Assembly: GCF_041021955.1 (NCBI RefSeq)
Contig: NZ_CP158375.1
Span: 1,364,001 to 1,428,000 of the forward strand
Length of the DNA stretch: 64,000 bases
Reading direction: 5' to 3'
Source of the DNA: Caulobacter sp. 73W
GTDB taxonomy: Bacteria > Pseudomonadota > Alphaproteobacteria > Caulobacterales > Caulobacteraceae
In this document: piece after piece, positions 52,687 through 64,000 of the stretch
Layout: the number at the start of each line of letters is the position of its first letter
Numbering within the stretch: position 1 is the first letter of the stretch
Program-made: the position numbers and the translations under genes
Notes under the pieces: model-generated
The model's database searches: none
The model's input: only the letters and a program-made list of their open reading frames with translations
Told to the model about the DNA's origin: nothing

Positions 52687-53756
52687 GAAACGGTCGAGGC
52701 CAGGCTTGCTTCGGCCGCCAGGGCCTTGTCGATCGCCATGCGCGCGCGCACGCCGCCCGCGTCGATGTTCAGCTTGAGCAGCTTGCGATCGGGAAAGCGC
52801 AGCAGGTTCTGCTGCTGCTGTTCGAGGATTTGCATGTCCTCAGAGAAGATGCGTCCCTGCCCCTCCCGGATCTTGTCGGTCAGGGCGGCGTCTTCAGCGG
52901 CGAAGTTGCGCGCCATGCCCCAGAAGTACCAGTGCGAGGTCTCTGTCTCGGGCGTGATGAAGTCGACCACGACGCTCGACACCTTCACGGCGGGATCGGC
53001 CTGCTGGCCGCCCTGGCCGGCCAGGGCGACGCCCACCTCGATCATCACATGGCTGGGCAGATTGAAGCGGCACACCTGCCAGCGGTCGACGTCGGCGTCT
53101 TCCGGCAAGCCCGCGCCGCCCAAGGCCATCCGCCAGAACGGCGGCGCCTTGATGTTCTCCATGAAGCGGCTGGTGACCACCTCCTCGCCCTCCAGGCGGG
53201 TGGCGACCGGCGCCTCGTCGATCTCCTTCTGACCGATGCTGCTGGCATGGACGTAGGTCTCGTGCGTCAGGTCCATGAGGTTGTCGATCATCAGGCGGTA
53301 GTCGCAGGCCACATGATAGAGTCCGCCGCCATAGGCCCAGGCGTCGTCCTCCGCCCAGGCCAGGTGATGCAGCCTGGCCGGGTCGGCTTGAGCCGCATCA
53401 CCCGGCCAGATCCAGATGAAACCGTAGCGTTCGATCACCGGGAAGGCGCGCACGCCGGGAAACGCGGCGACGCGCTGACCGGGCATGGAATGCGCCTTGC
53501 CGTCACAGCCCACGCCCAGACCGTGATAGCCGCAGACGAGGACGCCCTCACGCACCGTGCCAAGCGACAGGGGCGCGCCGCGATGGGGGCAGAAGTCCTC
53601 AAGGGCGCTGACCTTCCCGTCCGCTCCCCGAAAGAACACGACCTTCTCGCCGCAGATCTGCCGCCCCAGGGGACCGTCGGCGATCTCATCGGGCGTGCAG
53701 CCGACGTACCAGGCGTTGCGCGGCCACGGCGCGGCTTCAGCAGCGGGGCTCGTCAT
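52683..53756 (-). CDS. vanA: Vanillate O-demethylase oxygenase subunit
   Basis: A 357-residue Rieske non-haem iron oxygenase. The Rieske cluster ligands are Cys56-His58 (CPHRG) and Cys75-His78 (CGYHG). The catalytic iron site lies in DNLMDLTHETYVHASS, with its two histidines and the bridging Asp. With VanB it converts vanillate to protocatechuate and formaldehyde. The substrate assignment rests mainly on the VanR operator upstream. The ATG at 53756 has a strong GAGGAGG six bases upstream; a start at 53777 would place that site inside the gene. Confidence 0.92.
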   Translation of the reverse strand: MTSPAAEAAPWPRNAWYVGCTPDEIADGPLGRQICGEKVVFFRGADGKVSALEDFCPHRGAPLSLGTVREGVLVCGYHGLGVGCDGKAHSMPGQRVAAFPGVRAFPVIERYGFIWIWPGDAAQADPARLHHLAWAEDDAWAYGGGLYHVACDYRLMIDNLMDLTHETYVHASSIGQKEIDEAPVATRLEGEEVVTSRFMENIKAPPFWRMALGGAGLPEDADVDRWQVCRFNLPSHVMIEVGVALAGQGGQQADPAVKVSSVVVDFITPETETSHWYFWGMARNFAAEDAALTDKIREGQGRIFSEDMQILEQQQQNLLRFPDRKLLKLNIDAGGVRARMAIDKALAAEASLASTVS

Positions 53757-53785
53757 CAGTTTCCTCCTCAGCGCCATGCTGCGCT

Positions 53786-53810
53786 ATTGGATCCAATGAT
53801 TGGATCCAAT
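53786..53810. promoter_or_regulatory. Tandem VanR operators
   Basis: The perfect palindrome ATTGGATCCAAT occurs at 53786-53797 and again at 53799-53810, one base apart. This 12-mer is the known Caulobacter VanR operator. The pair overlaps the predicted vanA promoter, so VanR would block polymerase until vanillate binds. Confidence 0.93.
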
Positions 53811-53824
53811 TTGACGAGAGTCAA
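53796..53824 (-). promoter_or_regulatory. Predicted vanAB promoter
   Basis: On the minus strand TTGACT (53824-53819), a 17-bp spacer and AATCAT (53801-53796) form a plausible sigma-70 promoter. The -10 element spans the junction of the two VanR operators. Confidence 0.6.
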
Positions 53825-53871
53825 CCGAGATCGGCGCTTGCGGCCCGGGTTCCGTCGGCTAGGGTCGCGCC

Positions 53872-54582
53872 ATGCAGGGTCGTACGATGAAGCCGGGCCA
53901 GCGGGTGATGGTGGCGCTTCGAACCATGATCGCTTCGGGCGAGTTGAAGGCGGGCGAGCGCATCGCCGAAATCCCAACGGCAGAAGCGCTCGGCGTCTCG
54001 CGCATGCCGGTGCGCACCGCGCTGCGGGCGCTGGAGCAGGAAGGCCTGGTCATCAAGCTGGGCCAGCGGGGCTACGCCGCCCGCGGCTTCACCCTGGATC
54101 ACGTCATCGGCGCGATAGAGGTGCGCGGCGTCATGGAAGGCTACGCCGCTCGACGCGCGGCCGAGGCCGGCTTGTCGGGCAAGCTGGAGGCGGCCCTGTC
54201 ATCGCTGCTGGCGGAGGGGGACGCGCTCTTCGAGAAGGGCTCGCTGACCTCGGGCGATCTTGAGCGGTACCACGCGTTCAATCTTCAGTTTCACGAGCTG
54301 ATCATCGAGGCGGCGCAATCATCGGCCCTGGCCCAGGCGCTGGAGCGGAACAACCAGCACCCCTTCGCCAGCGCCGCCGCCATGGCCGCCGACTGGCGAG
54401 ATTCAGGTTCGGAGTTCGAACGCCTGTCGCAGGCTCACCAACAGCATCACGCGGTGTTCGCGGCGATGCGGGCGCGCGACGGGGATCTTTGCGAGCGGAT
54501 CATGCGCCAGCATGCGCTGGCCGCGGTGGAGGCCCGGCGACTGTTCGCGGGCGCCGGCCCCGACGCCATCCGGGCCGACTAG
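53872..54582 (+). CDS. vanR: GntR-family vanillate repressor
   Basis: A 236-residue FadR-subfamily GntR regulator. The winged helix occupies about 8-75 (PTAEALGVSRMPVRTALRAL, LEQEGLVIKLGQRGY). The C-terminal FCD domain (about 85-225) has the helical metal- or ligand-binding fold with histidines in RYHAFNLQFHELII and MRQHAL. It represses vanAB and is released by vanillate. It is divergent from vanA across the operator pair. Its last 4 bp overlap the end of the convergent regulator gene. A start at 53887 is an alternative. Confidence 0.9.
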   Translation: MQGRTMKPGQRVMVALRTMIASGELKAGERIAEIPTAEALGVSRMPVRTALRALEQEGLVIKLGQRGYAARGFTLDHVIGAIEVRGVMEGYAARRAAEAGLSGKLEAALSSLLAEGDALFEKGSLTSGDLERYHAFNLQFHELIIEAAQSSALAQALERNNQHPFASAAAMAADWRDSGSEFERLSQAHQQHHAVFAAMRARDGDLCERIMRQHALAAVEARRLFAGAGPDAIRAD

Positions 54583-55550
54583 CCGCCAGCTTCACCGCCA
54601 CGGCCGCGAAAGGCCCTCGGCGAACATCCGGCATGACGCGTGAAGAAGCGCGAGAAATAGGCCGGATCCTCGAAGCCGAGATGGAAGGCGACCTCGGCCA
54701 CGGTCATGTTGGAATAGAGCAGGGCCCGCCGCGCCTCCAGCATGATGCGCTCGTGCACTAGCTGCATGGGCGAGCCGCCGGCGACGCGCTGGCAGGCGTC
54801 GCGCAGACGGCCCGACGTGACACCCAGCGCCTGCGCATAGGCGCGGACATCGTCGCCCCGGCGATAGCGCTCCTCCACCAGTTGGCGATAGCGGGCGACA
54901 AGGTCCACATGCGGCCCCTCCGCTCCCTGCCGCCCCTCATGGTTCCGGTGCATCAGGCGCAGCAGGTCGGCCAGCAGGCTGAGCAGCAGGCCCTCGACCG
55001 CCGCCACATGACCAGGCGCGCGCCAGTTCAGCTCCCGCTCCAGCAGGGCCAGGCGAAGCGCGAAATCCTGCTCCTCAAACGCGGCGCACATGGGACGGCG
55101 GAAGACCGCCGCTAGATCGCGATCACGCAAGGCCAGATCGTCCAGATAATCGGCCGACAGGGTCAGCACCTGGCCCGCGCTTTCGGCCTGCAGCGACAGG
55201 CCGTGAACCACCCCCGCCGGCACGACGATCAGGCACGGGGCGCGGAACGGCAGGGGCTCGCCCTCGGCGGTCATCACCCCCTCGCCCGCCGTCATCAGGA
55301 AGACGTGGCACAGCCGATCATGGGCGTGGGGGCGGATGTTCCACTCGTTGGGGCGGCTCCGATCGTCCAAGGCCTCGATGTGCAGAAAGCGGTGATCGAC
55401 GGACTTCGGCGCTTCTCCGAACAGGAAAAAGCTTGGAACGACGGCGTCCAACCGCCCTTCGTCCGATCCGATCGCTTCTGATCCAGGCCGAATATTCATC
55501 GATGGAAAGTCCAACTTTTCCATCGCCATGTCCATCGCCAGCTCGCTCAC
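54579..55550 (-). CDS. pobR: AraC-family regulator of pobA
   Basis: A 323-residue protein with an AraC-type cupin (about 45-160; WNIRPHAHDRLCHVFLMTAG, VVPAGVVHGL) and a C-terminal double helix-turn-helix (VRAYAQALGVTSGRLRDACQ, MTVAEVAFHLGFEDPAYFSR). This is the AraC type of PobR, activating pobA in response to 4-hydroxybenzoate. It is divergent from pobA, 57 bp apart. The start is uncertain: GTG 55550 or ATGs at 55535, 55529, 55523 or 55499. Confidence 0.82.
   Translation of the reverse strand: MSELAMDMAMEKLDFPSMNIRPGSEAIGSDEGRLDAVVPSFFLFGEAPKSVDHRFLHIEALDDRSRPNEWNIRPHAHDRLCHVFLMTAGEGVMTAEGEPLPFRAPCLIVVPAGVVHGLSLQAESAGQVLTLSADYLDDLALRDRDLAAVFRRPMCAAFEEQDFALRLALLERELNWRAPGHVAAVEGLLLSLLADLLRLMHRNHEGRQGAEGPHVDLVARYRQLVEERYRRGDDVRAYAQALGVTSGRLRDACQRVAGGSPMQLVHERIMLEARRALLYSNMTVAEVAFHLGFEDPAYFSRFFTRHAGCSPRAFRGRGGEAGG
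55501..55524. promoter_or_regulatory. Inverted repeat at the pobR 5' end
   Basis: GATGGAAA (55501-55508) and TTTCCATC (55517-55524) form a perfect 8-bp inverted repeat with an 8-nt spacer. If pobR starts at the ATG at 55499 the repeat is just upstream of it and could be an operator; if pobR starts at 55550 it is coding sequence. Confidence 0.3.
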
Positions 55551-55565
55551 CTCCGCTCACCTTGA

Positions 55566-56783
<1,218 letters not shown>

Positions 56784-56802
56784 GGTCGGCGAGGGCCTTC
56801 GC

Positions 56803-57858
56803 CTAGGCGAAGACCTGACCGTCGAACAGCTTGCGGGCGGTGCGCAGCATCGCCGCCCCGACCACCTGCCCTTGCGCGTCCAGCTCCATCACGCAGGTGG
56901 TCTCGCCGGTGGGATGCTCCACCGAGACCGTATGCGGCGAGACCTCGGAGAAGCGGGCCGCCGTGGCGGCCGGAGAGCCTGGAAGATAGCAGGCGGTCGC
57001 CACGCTCACCGCGCCAAGAACGCCGATGGAGGCATGCGCCCGATGCGGAATGAAGGAGCGAACCGTGATCGTCCCTCCGTTCTTGGGCGGAGCGACCAGC
57101 ATCATCTTGGGCACGGATTTTTCGGTCACGTCGCCCAGGTTCATCATCGGCCCGGCGATCAGGCGGATGGCCTCGATACGCGCCTTCAGGGCGGCGTCGG
57201 CGTCCAGGGTCTGGCGGTCCTCATAGCCGGTGACGCCGACGTCGCTGGCCAGCATGACCACGCACGGCATGCCGTTGTCGATGAGCGTGCAGGCGGTCCC
57301 GTTGATCTCGTCGACCACCTGTCCGGTAGGGAGGAGAGCGCCGCAGGAGGAGCCGGCCGTATCGCGGAAGGCCAGGGGGATCGGCGCGGCCGTGCCGGGC
57401 ACGCCATCGATGCGCGCGTCGCCGTCATAGCGAACCACGCCGCCGGGGGTCTGGACCGTGGCGACGGCGACCTGCTCGGTATTCTCCATGAAGATCGCCA
57501 CGGGCGTGACGCCGTCCTTGGCCGCCACCAGCCCCCGCTCGATGGCGAAAGGACCGACGCCGGCCAGAATGTTCCCGCAGTTCTGCGCGTCGGTTACGAT
57601 GGCCTGATCCACGAAGACCTGCAGGAACAGGTAGTCGACATCGATGCCGTCACGCTCGGAGCGGCGCACCACAGCCACCTTGGAGGTCAGCGGATCGCCC
57701 GCGCCCAGCCCGTCGATCTGGCGCGGATCGGGTGACCCCATGACGCCCAGCAGGAAAGCATCGCGAGCGGCCGTTTCGGTCGGCAGGTCGTCGGCCAGGA
57801 AGTATCCGCCCTTGGACGTGCCGCCGCGCATCCACATGGCGCGCACGCCGTCAGACAT
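56803..57858 (-). CDS. ligU: 4-oxalomesaconate tautomerase (PrpF/GalD family)
   Basis: A 351-residue isomerase of the PrpF family, the fold of diaminopimelate-epimerase-like enzymes. Typical motifs are [13 protein letters not shown] at the N-terminus, [10 protein letters not shown] and [14 protein letters not shown]. LigU/GalD interconverts keto and enol forms (or double-bond position) of 4-oxalomesaconate within the 4,5-cleavage pathway. It overlaps the ligK stop by 8 bp; both run leftwards from the divergent promoter shared with the LysR gene. Confidence 0.9.
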   Translation of the reverse strand: MSDGVRAMWMRGGTSKGGYFLADDLPTETAARDAFLLGVMGSPDPRQIDGLGAGDPLTSKVAVVRRSERDGIDVDYLFLQVFVDQAIVTDAQNCGNILAGVGPFAIERGLVAAKDGVTPVAIFMENTEQVAVATVQTPGGVVRYDGDARIDGVPGTAAPIPLAFRDTAGSSCGALLPTGQVVDEINGTACTLIDNGMPCVVMLASDVGVTGYEDRQTLDADAALKARIEAIRLIAGPMMNLGDVTEKSVPKMMLVAPPKNGGTITVRSFIPHRAHASIGVLGAVSVATACYLPGSPAATAARFSEVSPHTVSVEHPTGETTCVMELDAQGQVVGAAMLRTARKLFDGQVFA

Positions 57859-58522
57859 ACTTCAGCCCCTTGGCGGCCAGGGTCTCGCGCATGTTGTAGA
57901 TGTCCAGGCCCAGCTCCCCCGCGGCCAGGCGGCGGCGCTTCTCGACCTCGGCGGCCTCGCGGATCTTGCTGGCTTGCAGGACCTTGGCCGCGTCCAGACG
58001 CGGCACGACGCAGACGCCGTCGTCATCGGCGACGATCACGTCGCCCGGATTGACCAGCGCCCCGGCGCAGACCACCGGCACGTTCACCGAGCCCAGGGTC
58101 GCCTTGACAGTGCCTTGCGCGAACACCGCCGCCGACCAGACCGGGAAGTTCATCTCCGTCAGGTCGCGGACGTCGCGGACGCCGGCGTCGATGATCAGGC
58201 CACGGCAACCGCGCGCCTGGGCGGAGGTGGCCAGAAGGTCGCCGAAATAGCCGTCGAAACACGGCGAGGTCGGGGCCAGTACGAGCATGTCGCCCGCCTG
58301 CAGCTGCTCGATAGCCACATGGACCATCCAGTTGTCGCCCGGAGGGGCGGAGATGGTCACGGCCGAACCGGCGATGCGCGCGCCACTGAAGATGGGGCGC
58401 AGGGCGCGGCCCAGCAGGCCGGTGCGCCCCTGCGCCTCGTGGACGGTCGCCACCCCGGCGGCGGCGAGACCGTCGATGACGGCGGGGTCGGCGCGTTCGA
58501 TGCGCGTGTTGACGATCGGCAT
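57851..58522 (-). CDS. ligK: 4-carboxy-4-hydroxy-2-oxoadipate aldolase (LigK/RraA family)
   Basis: A 223-residue class II aldolase of the RraA-like fold. The [21 protein letters not shown] motif, followed by RDVRDL, contains the metal/substrate site, and [15 protein letters not shown] is the conserved C-terminal strand. It cleaves 4-carboxy-4-hydroxy-2-oxoadipate to pyruvate and oxaloacetate, the last step of the pathway. The ATG at 58522 (MPIVNTRI) is preceded by GGAG; a TTG two codons earlier is less likely. Confidence 0.92.
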   Translation of the reverse strand: MPIVNTRIERADPAVIDGLAAAGVATVHEAQGRTGLLGRALRPIFSGARIAGSAVTISAPPGDNWMVHVAIEQLQAGDMLVLAPTSPCFDGYFGDLLATSAQARGCRGLIIDAGVRDVRDLTEMNFPVWSAAVFAQGTVKATLGSVNVPVVCAGALVNPGDVIVADDDGVCVVPRLDAAKVLQASKIREAAEVEKRRRLAAGELGLDIYNMRETLAAKGLKYV

Positions 58523-58607
58523 AGTCAATCTCCATTGATCCCTCGCAGTTGCGCCCTACCGGCGAGGGAAAGGACAATTCAATGTGAGCGACGGTCCATA
58601 GGATTTC

Positions 58608-58613
58608 ATTATA
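58608..58613 (-). promoter_or_regulatory. -10 element of the leftward ligK-ligU promoter
   Basis: TATAAT is present exactly on the minus strand, about 86 bp before the ligK start, in the 99-bp gap between ligK and the LysR gene. No good -35 lies 17 bp upstream, as expected for an activator-dependent promoter. Direct repeats of ATAGG (58598-58602, 58611-58615) flank the element and may be part of the LysR site. Confidence 0.45.
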
Positions 58614-58621
58614 GGTCAATC

Positions 58622-59842
58622 ATGACCTCGCCATTCGACCTGAACCTTCGCCACCTGGAAGCCGCCGCCGCCGTCGCGCGGCTGGGGGGCGTCAGCGCCG
58701 CCGCCGACGCCGTGAACCTGTCCCAGCCTGCCCTGACCCAAGGCTTGGCCAAGCTTGAGGCGCGGCTGGGTCATCGCTTGTTCGACCGCCATTCCGCCGG
58801 CGCGAGCCCGACCGCCGCCGGCCGCCTGCTGGCCCTGCGGGTCGAACGCGCCTTGAACCTGTTGGCCGACGGCGTGAGGCAGGTGCGCCGGGGTTTGCGC
58901 CTGCCGCCCCTGGGACCGGTGGCGCGGCAGGTGACCATGACTCAGTTGCGCGCCCTGATCGGCGTCGAGCGGGCAGGCAGCTATGTGGCCGCCGCGCGCG
59001 AGGCGGGCGTGTCCCAGCCGTCGTTGCACCACGCGGTGAGGGAGCTTGAAGGCCTGCTTGGCGCGCCGATGCTGGCGCGGGAGGGCCGCGCGGTACGCCC
59101 CACCCTGGCGGCCACTCGCTTTGTGCGGCCCGCGCGGTTGGCCCTTTCAGAACTGCAGGCGGCCCTGGACGAGTTGACGGCGCTAGAGACCGGCGGCGCG
59201 GGCCGGCTGGTTATCGGGGCCATGCCGCTGGCGCGTGCGGCGCTCCTGCCATCGACGCTGGCGCGGTTCTCGGCGTCTCGCCCCGCCGCGCGTATCCGCG
59301 TGGTGGAAGGGCCGTATCCCGAACTGCTCGCCGGCCTGCTTAACGGCGACATCGACTGCCTGATCGGCGCCCTGCGCTCACCCCGTCCCGACCCGGATGT
59401 CGAGCAGTCGCCGCTGTTCGTGGATCGCCTGTTCGTGGTCGCCGGCGCTGGACATCCGCTGGATGGCGCGGCGTCGGCCGAGCAACTGGCGCATCACCCC
59501 TGGGTGATGTCGTCGCCGACCGCGCCGCTGTTCGCGCGCTGGGCGGCGATGTTTTCCTCCGCCGGGCTGGCCGCGCCGCCTGTTCAGGTCGAGTGCGGGT
59601 CGGTGATGGCCATTCGCGGCCTGCTGCTGGCGGGCGACTGGCTCACCGTGCTGTCGGAAGATCAGTTCAGGCTAGAGGAATTGGCCGGCCTTCTGAAACG
59701 GATCGGCGGCCCCATAAGCAATTCCGAACGTTCGATCGGCCTGACGACCCGCGCCGACTGGCGTCCCACCGCCTTGCAGGCCGACTTCCTGACCGAGCTT
59801 CGTGGCGAGGTGATGCGAACAAGACCTCAAGAATTCCAATAG
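58622..59842 (+). CDS. LysR-family regulator with two DNA-binding domains
   Basis: A 406-residue regulator, about 100 residues longer than usual. The first winged helix spans about 9-68 (RLGGVSAAADAVNLSQPALT, KLEARLGHRLFDR). A second spans about 106-165 (ERAGSYVAAAREAGVSQPSL, RELEGLLGAPMLARE). The effector domain follows (about 190-395; GRLVIGAMPLARAALLPSTL). Both helix-turn-helices look intact. It lies between the two lig operons and probably controls both in response to a pathway intermediate. The open frame upstream of 58622 is antisense to ligK and is not used. Confidence 0.87.
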   Translation: MTSPFDLNLRHLEAAAAVARLGGVSAAADAVNLSQPALTQGLAKLEARLGHRLFDRHSAGASPTAAGRLLALRVERALNLLADGVRQVRRGLRLPPLGPVARQVTMTQLRALIGVERAGSYVAAAREAGVSQPSLHHAVRELEGLLGAPMLAREGRAVRPTLAATRFVRPARLALSELQAALDELTALETGGAGRLVIGAMPLARAALLPSTLARFSASRPAARIRVVEGPYPELLAGLLNGDIDCLIGALRSPRPDPDVEQSPLFVDRLFVVAGAGHPLDGAASAEQLAHHPWVMSSPTAPLFARWAAMFSSAGLAAPPVQVECGSVMAIRGLLLAGDWLTVLSEDQFRLEELAGLLKRIGGPISNSERSIGLTTRADWRPTALQADFLTELRGEVMRTRPQEFQ

Positions 59843-59896
59843 GCGGATCAGCAATCGAATTTCGGTCGCCCCGCCCCTCAGCGTTTAACTGACCAG

Positions 59897-60775
59897 ATGA
59901 CAGCACCCGTTCTCGCCTTCCTTGGATTTGGAGAAGCCGCCCAGGCCTTTGTTGAAGGCTGGGGCGACGCGCCCCCCGCCCGTCTGGCTGCCTTCGACCT
60001 GAAGACCGAAGGGGCGGGTCGTGACCAGAAGCTGGCCGAGTACGATCGTGCGAAGGTGCGCCCCGCCCTGACCCCCGCCGAGGCGGTCAGCGACGCCCAG
60101 TTCATCATCAGCGTGGTCACCGCCGATGAAGCGGTCAACGCCGCCCGCGCCGCGGCCCGGGCTCTTGCTCCGCGCGCCGTCTATTTCGACTTCAACAGCG
60201 TCGCTCCCGCCGCCAAGCAGGAGGCCGCCGCCCTGATCGAGGCGGCCGGCGGCCGGTATGTCGATGTGGCGGTGATGTCGCCCGTTCGCCCCGCCCTGTT
60301 GAAGACGCCGATGCTGGTCTCCGGCTCGGCCGCGAGCGAGGCGGCCGACCTGCTGGCGCGTCTTGGCTTCTCCACCCGCCCGGTGGAGGGCGGCGTCGGC
60401 GGCGCGTCGGCGATCAAGATGATCCGCAGCATCATGATCAAGGGGATCGAGGCCCTGACCGCCGAGTGCGTGCTGTCGGCCTATGCCGCCGGGGTGGAGG
60501 ACGAGGTCTTCGCCTCCCTGGACGGCAGCTTCCCCGGCTTCGATTGGCGCAAACGCGCCGACTACAACCTGGACCGCATGATCGTGCATGGCCGCCGCCG
60601 CGCCGCAGAAATGCGCGAGTCCGCCAAGACCGCCGCCGGCCTCGGGCTTGGCGGCGAGACGGCGACCGCCACCGCCGGCTGGCAGCAACGGATCGGCGAT
60701 CTGGAGCTGCCCCTGCCAGACGGCCTGGACGCCAAGGTCCAGGCCCTTCTTTCCGCCCTTGAGAGTGCGCGATGA
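59897..60775 (+). CDS. 6-phosphogluconate-dehydrogenase-like NAD(P) oxidoreductase (DUF1932)
   Basis: A 292-residue protein with an N-terminal NAD(P)-binding domain (VLAFLGFGEAAQAFVEGW) and a C-terminal DUF1932-type helical domain (GGASAIKMIRSIMIKGIEAL). The beta-hydroxyacid dehydrogenase catalytic Lys would lie in KMIRSIMIKG. It begins the rightward lig operon, overlapping ligJ by 4 bp. Its role in the pathway is not established; it is not one of the enzymes needed for protocatechuate breakdown. Confidence 0.8.
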   Translation: MTAPVLAFLGFGEAAQAFVEGWGDAPPARLAAFDLKTEGAGRDQKLAEYDRAKVRPALTPAEAVSDAQFIISVVTADEAVNAARAAARALAPRAVYFDFNSVAPAAKQEAAALIEAAGGRYVDVAVMSPVRPALLKTPMLVSGSAASEAADLLARLGFSTRPVEGGVGGASAIKMIRSIMIKGIEALTAECVLSAYAAGVEDEVFASLDGSFPGFDWRKRADYNLDRMIVHGRRRAAEMRESAKTAAGLGLGGETATATAGWQQRIGDLELPLPDGLDAKVQALLSALESAR

Positions 60776-61794
60776 TCATTGATTGCCACGGCCACTACAC
60801 CACGGCCCCTTCCGCTCACGACGTGTGGCGCGACGCGCAGAAGGCCGCTTTCAAGTCGGGCGGCGACGTCGATCCGGCCTATCCGGACATCTCCGATGAC
60901 GAGATCCGCGAGACCATCGAGAAGAACCAGCTGCGCCTGCTCAAGGAGCGCGGCGCCGACATGACCATCTTCAGCCCGCGCGCCTCGACCATGGCGCACC
61001 ATGTGGGCGACGAGGCGGTGAGCCAGGCCTGGACGCGCCGCTGCAACGACCTGATCAAGCGGGTGGTCGATCTCTATCCGGAGACCTTTATCGGGGTCTG
61101 CCAGCTGCCGCAGTCGCCTGGCGTGTCGATCACCAACTCGATCGCCGAGCTCGAGCGCTGCGTGAACGAGCTGGGCTTCATCGGCTGCAACCTCAATCCC
61201 GACCCGTCGGGCGGCCACTGGACCGCCCCGCCCCTGACCGACCGGGCCTGGTATCCGTTCTTCGAGAAGATGGTCGAACTGGACGTGCCGGCGATGGTTC
61301 ACGTCTCGGGCAGCTGCAACGCCAACTTTCACGCCACCGGCGCCCATTACATCAACGCCGACACCACCGCCTTCATGCAGTTCCTGCAGGGCGACCTGTT
61401 CGCCGACTTCCCCACCCTGCGGTTCATCATCCCGCACGGCGGCGGCGCGGTTCCTTATCACTGGGGCCGTTATCGCGGCCTGGCCGACATGCTGAAGAAG
61501 CCGGCCCTGCGCGATCACGTGATGAAGAACGTCTATTTCGACACCTGCGTCTATCACCAGCCGGGCATCGACCTGCTGTTCAAGGTGATCGACGTCGAGA
61601 ACATCCTGTTCGGCTCGGAGATGGTCGGCGCGGTGCGCGGGATCGACCCGGAAACGGGCGACTATTTCGACGACACCAAGCGCTACATCGACCGGCTCCA
61701 GATCAGCGCCGAGGACAAGGCCAAGGTGTTTTCAGGCAATGCGCGGCGCGTCTATCCCCGCCTCGACGCGGCTCTGAAGGCGCGGGGGCTCTAG
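60772..61794 (+). CDS. ligJ: 4-oxalomesaconate hydratase
   Basis: A 340-residue amidohydrolase-superfamily enzyme. The zinc-binding HxH is DCHGHYTT (residues 4-11), and later metal and active-site motifs include IIPHGGGAVPYHWGRYRG and FGSEMVGAVRG. It hydrates 4-oxalomesaconate to 4-carboxy-4-hydroxy-2-oxoadipate. Length and motifs match LigJ closely. Confidence 0.93.
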   Translation: MIIDCHGHYTTAPSAHDVWRDAQKAAFKSGGDVDPAYPDISDDEIRETIEKNQLRLLKERGADMTIFSPRASTMAHHVGDEAVSQAWTRRCNDLIKRVVDLYPETFIGVCQLPQSPGVSITNSIAELERCVNELGFIGCNLNPDPSGGHWTAPPLTDRAWYPFFEKMVELDVPAMVHVSGSCNANFHATGAHYINADTTAFMQFLQGDLFADFPTLRFIIPHGGGAVPYHWGRYRGLADMLKKPALRDHVMKNVYFDTCVYHQPGIDLLFKVIDVENILFGSEMVGAVRGIDPETGDYFDDTKRYIDRLQISAEDKAKVFSGNARRVYPRLDAALKARGL

Positions 61795-61797
61795 GGC

Positions 61798-63937
<2,140 letters not shown>

Positions 63938-63953
63938 TTTCCTGGAGCATCCC

Positions 63954-64000
63954 ATGACCCGCATCGCACTCGCCGGCGCCGGCGCGTTCGGCATCAAGCA
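63954..64000 (+). CDS. ligC: CHMS dehydrogenase, start only (partial)
   Basis: The first 15 codons are present before the window ends: MTRIALAGAGAFGIK, a Rossmann NAD(P)-binding start. GGAG precedes the ATG and ligB lies 16 bp upstream. In this operon the expected next gene is ligC, which oxidises 4-carboxy-2-hydroxymuconate-6-semialdehyde to 2-pyrone-4,6-dicarboxylate; the short sequence agrees with that. Confidence 0.75.
   Translation, partial: MTRIALAGAGAFGIK

Overview
The window is a GC-rich chromosome segment from an alphaproteobacterium, most likely Caulobacter or a close relative in the Caulobacterales. Three things point there. The vanAB/vanR intergenic region carries two copies of ATTGGATCCAAT, the VanR operator known from Caulobacter. 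The fixK-fixL-fixJ-fixT-like arrangement, with a FixK box before the fixT-like gene, matches the oxygen-sensing feedback circuit known from Caulobacter. The protein families and the general-stress (EcfG/SigT) promoter type GGAAC-N16/17-CGTT also fit. The genus is an inference; no rRNA or other marker gene is present.

Layout. 1-3.6 kb: microaerobic control (FixK, the haem kinase FixL, FixJ, a FixT-like single receiver). 3.7-15 kb: mixed genes, including a 1264-residue secreted LamG protein, a broken chemoreceptor, a degenerate EAL protein, a GlxA-type regulator, several small proteins, a hybrid histidine kinase and a PNPOx-like protein. 15-15.7 kb: non-coding DNA with palindromic repeats. 15.7-25.3 kb: FKBP isomerase, DUF481 outer-membrane protein, GalE, an RTX-tailed GH16 glucanase, a phosphoesterase, and a GMC oxidoreductase with its small subunit. 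25.8-50.4 kb: an exopolysaccharide locus of succinoglycan type, with two priming sugar transferases, UDP-glucose dehydrogenase, a Wzc-like tyrosine autokinase, five glycosyltransferase genes, a flippase, a polymerase, acyltransferases, a GH16 depolymerase, a phosphoribosyltransferase-HAD fusion and fructose-bisphosphatase. No Wza-type outer-membrane exporter is visible. 50.6-51.7 kb: a HigBA toxin-antitoxin pair and a small membrane protein. 51.7-64 kb: aromatic catabolism.

How the genes work together. In the aromatic region VanAB demethylates vanillate and PobA hydroxylates 4-hydroxybenzoate, so both give protocatechuate. LigAB, LigC (only its start is in the window), LigI, LigU, LigJ and LigK then form the complete 4,5-cleavage pathway to pyruvate and oxaloacetate. 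Control is by VanR, an AraC-type PobR, and a LysR regulator that unusually has two DNA-binding domains. In the fix region FixL/FixJ would activate fixK, and FixK would activate the fixT-like gene as negative feedback.

The least expected signals are three exact GGAAC-N16/17-CGTT motifs in intergenic DNA (11738, 25089 on the minus strand, 25513). They suggest that a 51-residue protein, the GMC operon and possibly the exopolysaccharide locus or an unannotated RNA respond to general stress. No tRNA, rRNA, CRISPR array, intact insertion sequence or prophage was recognised.
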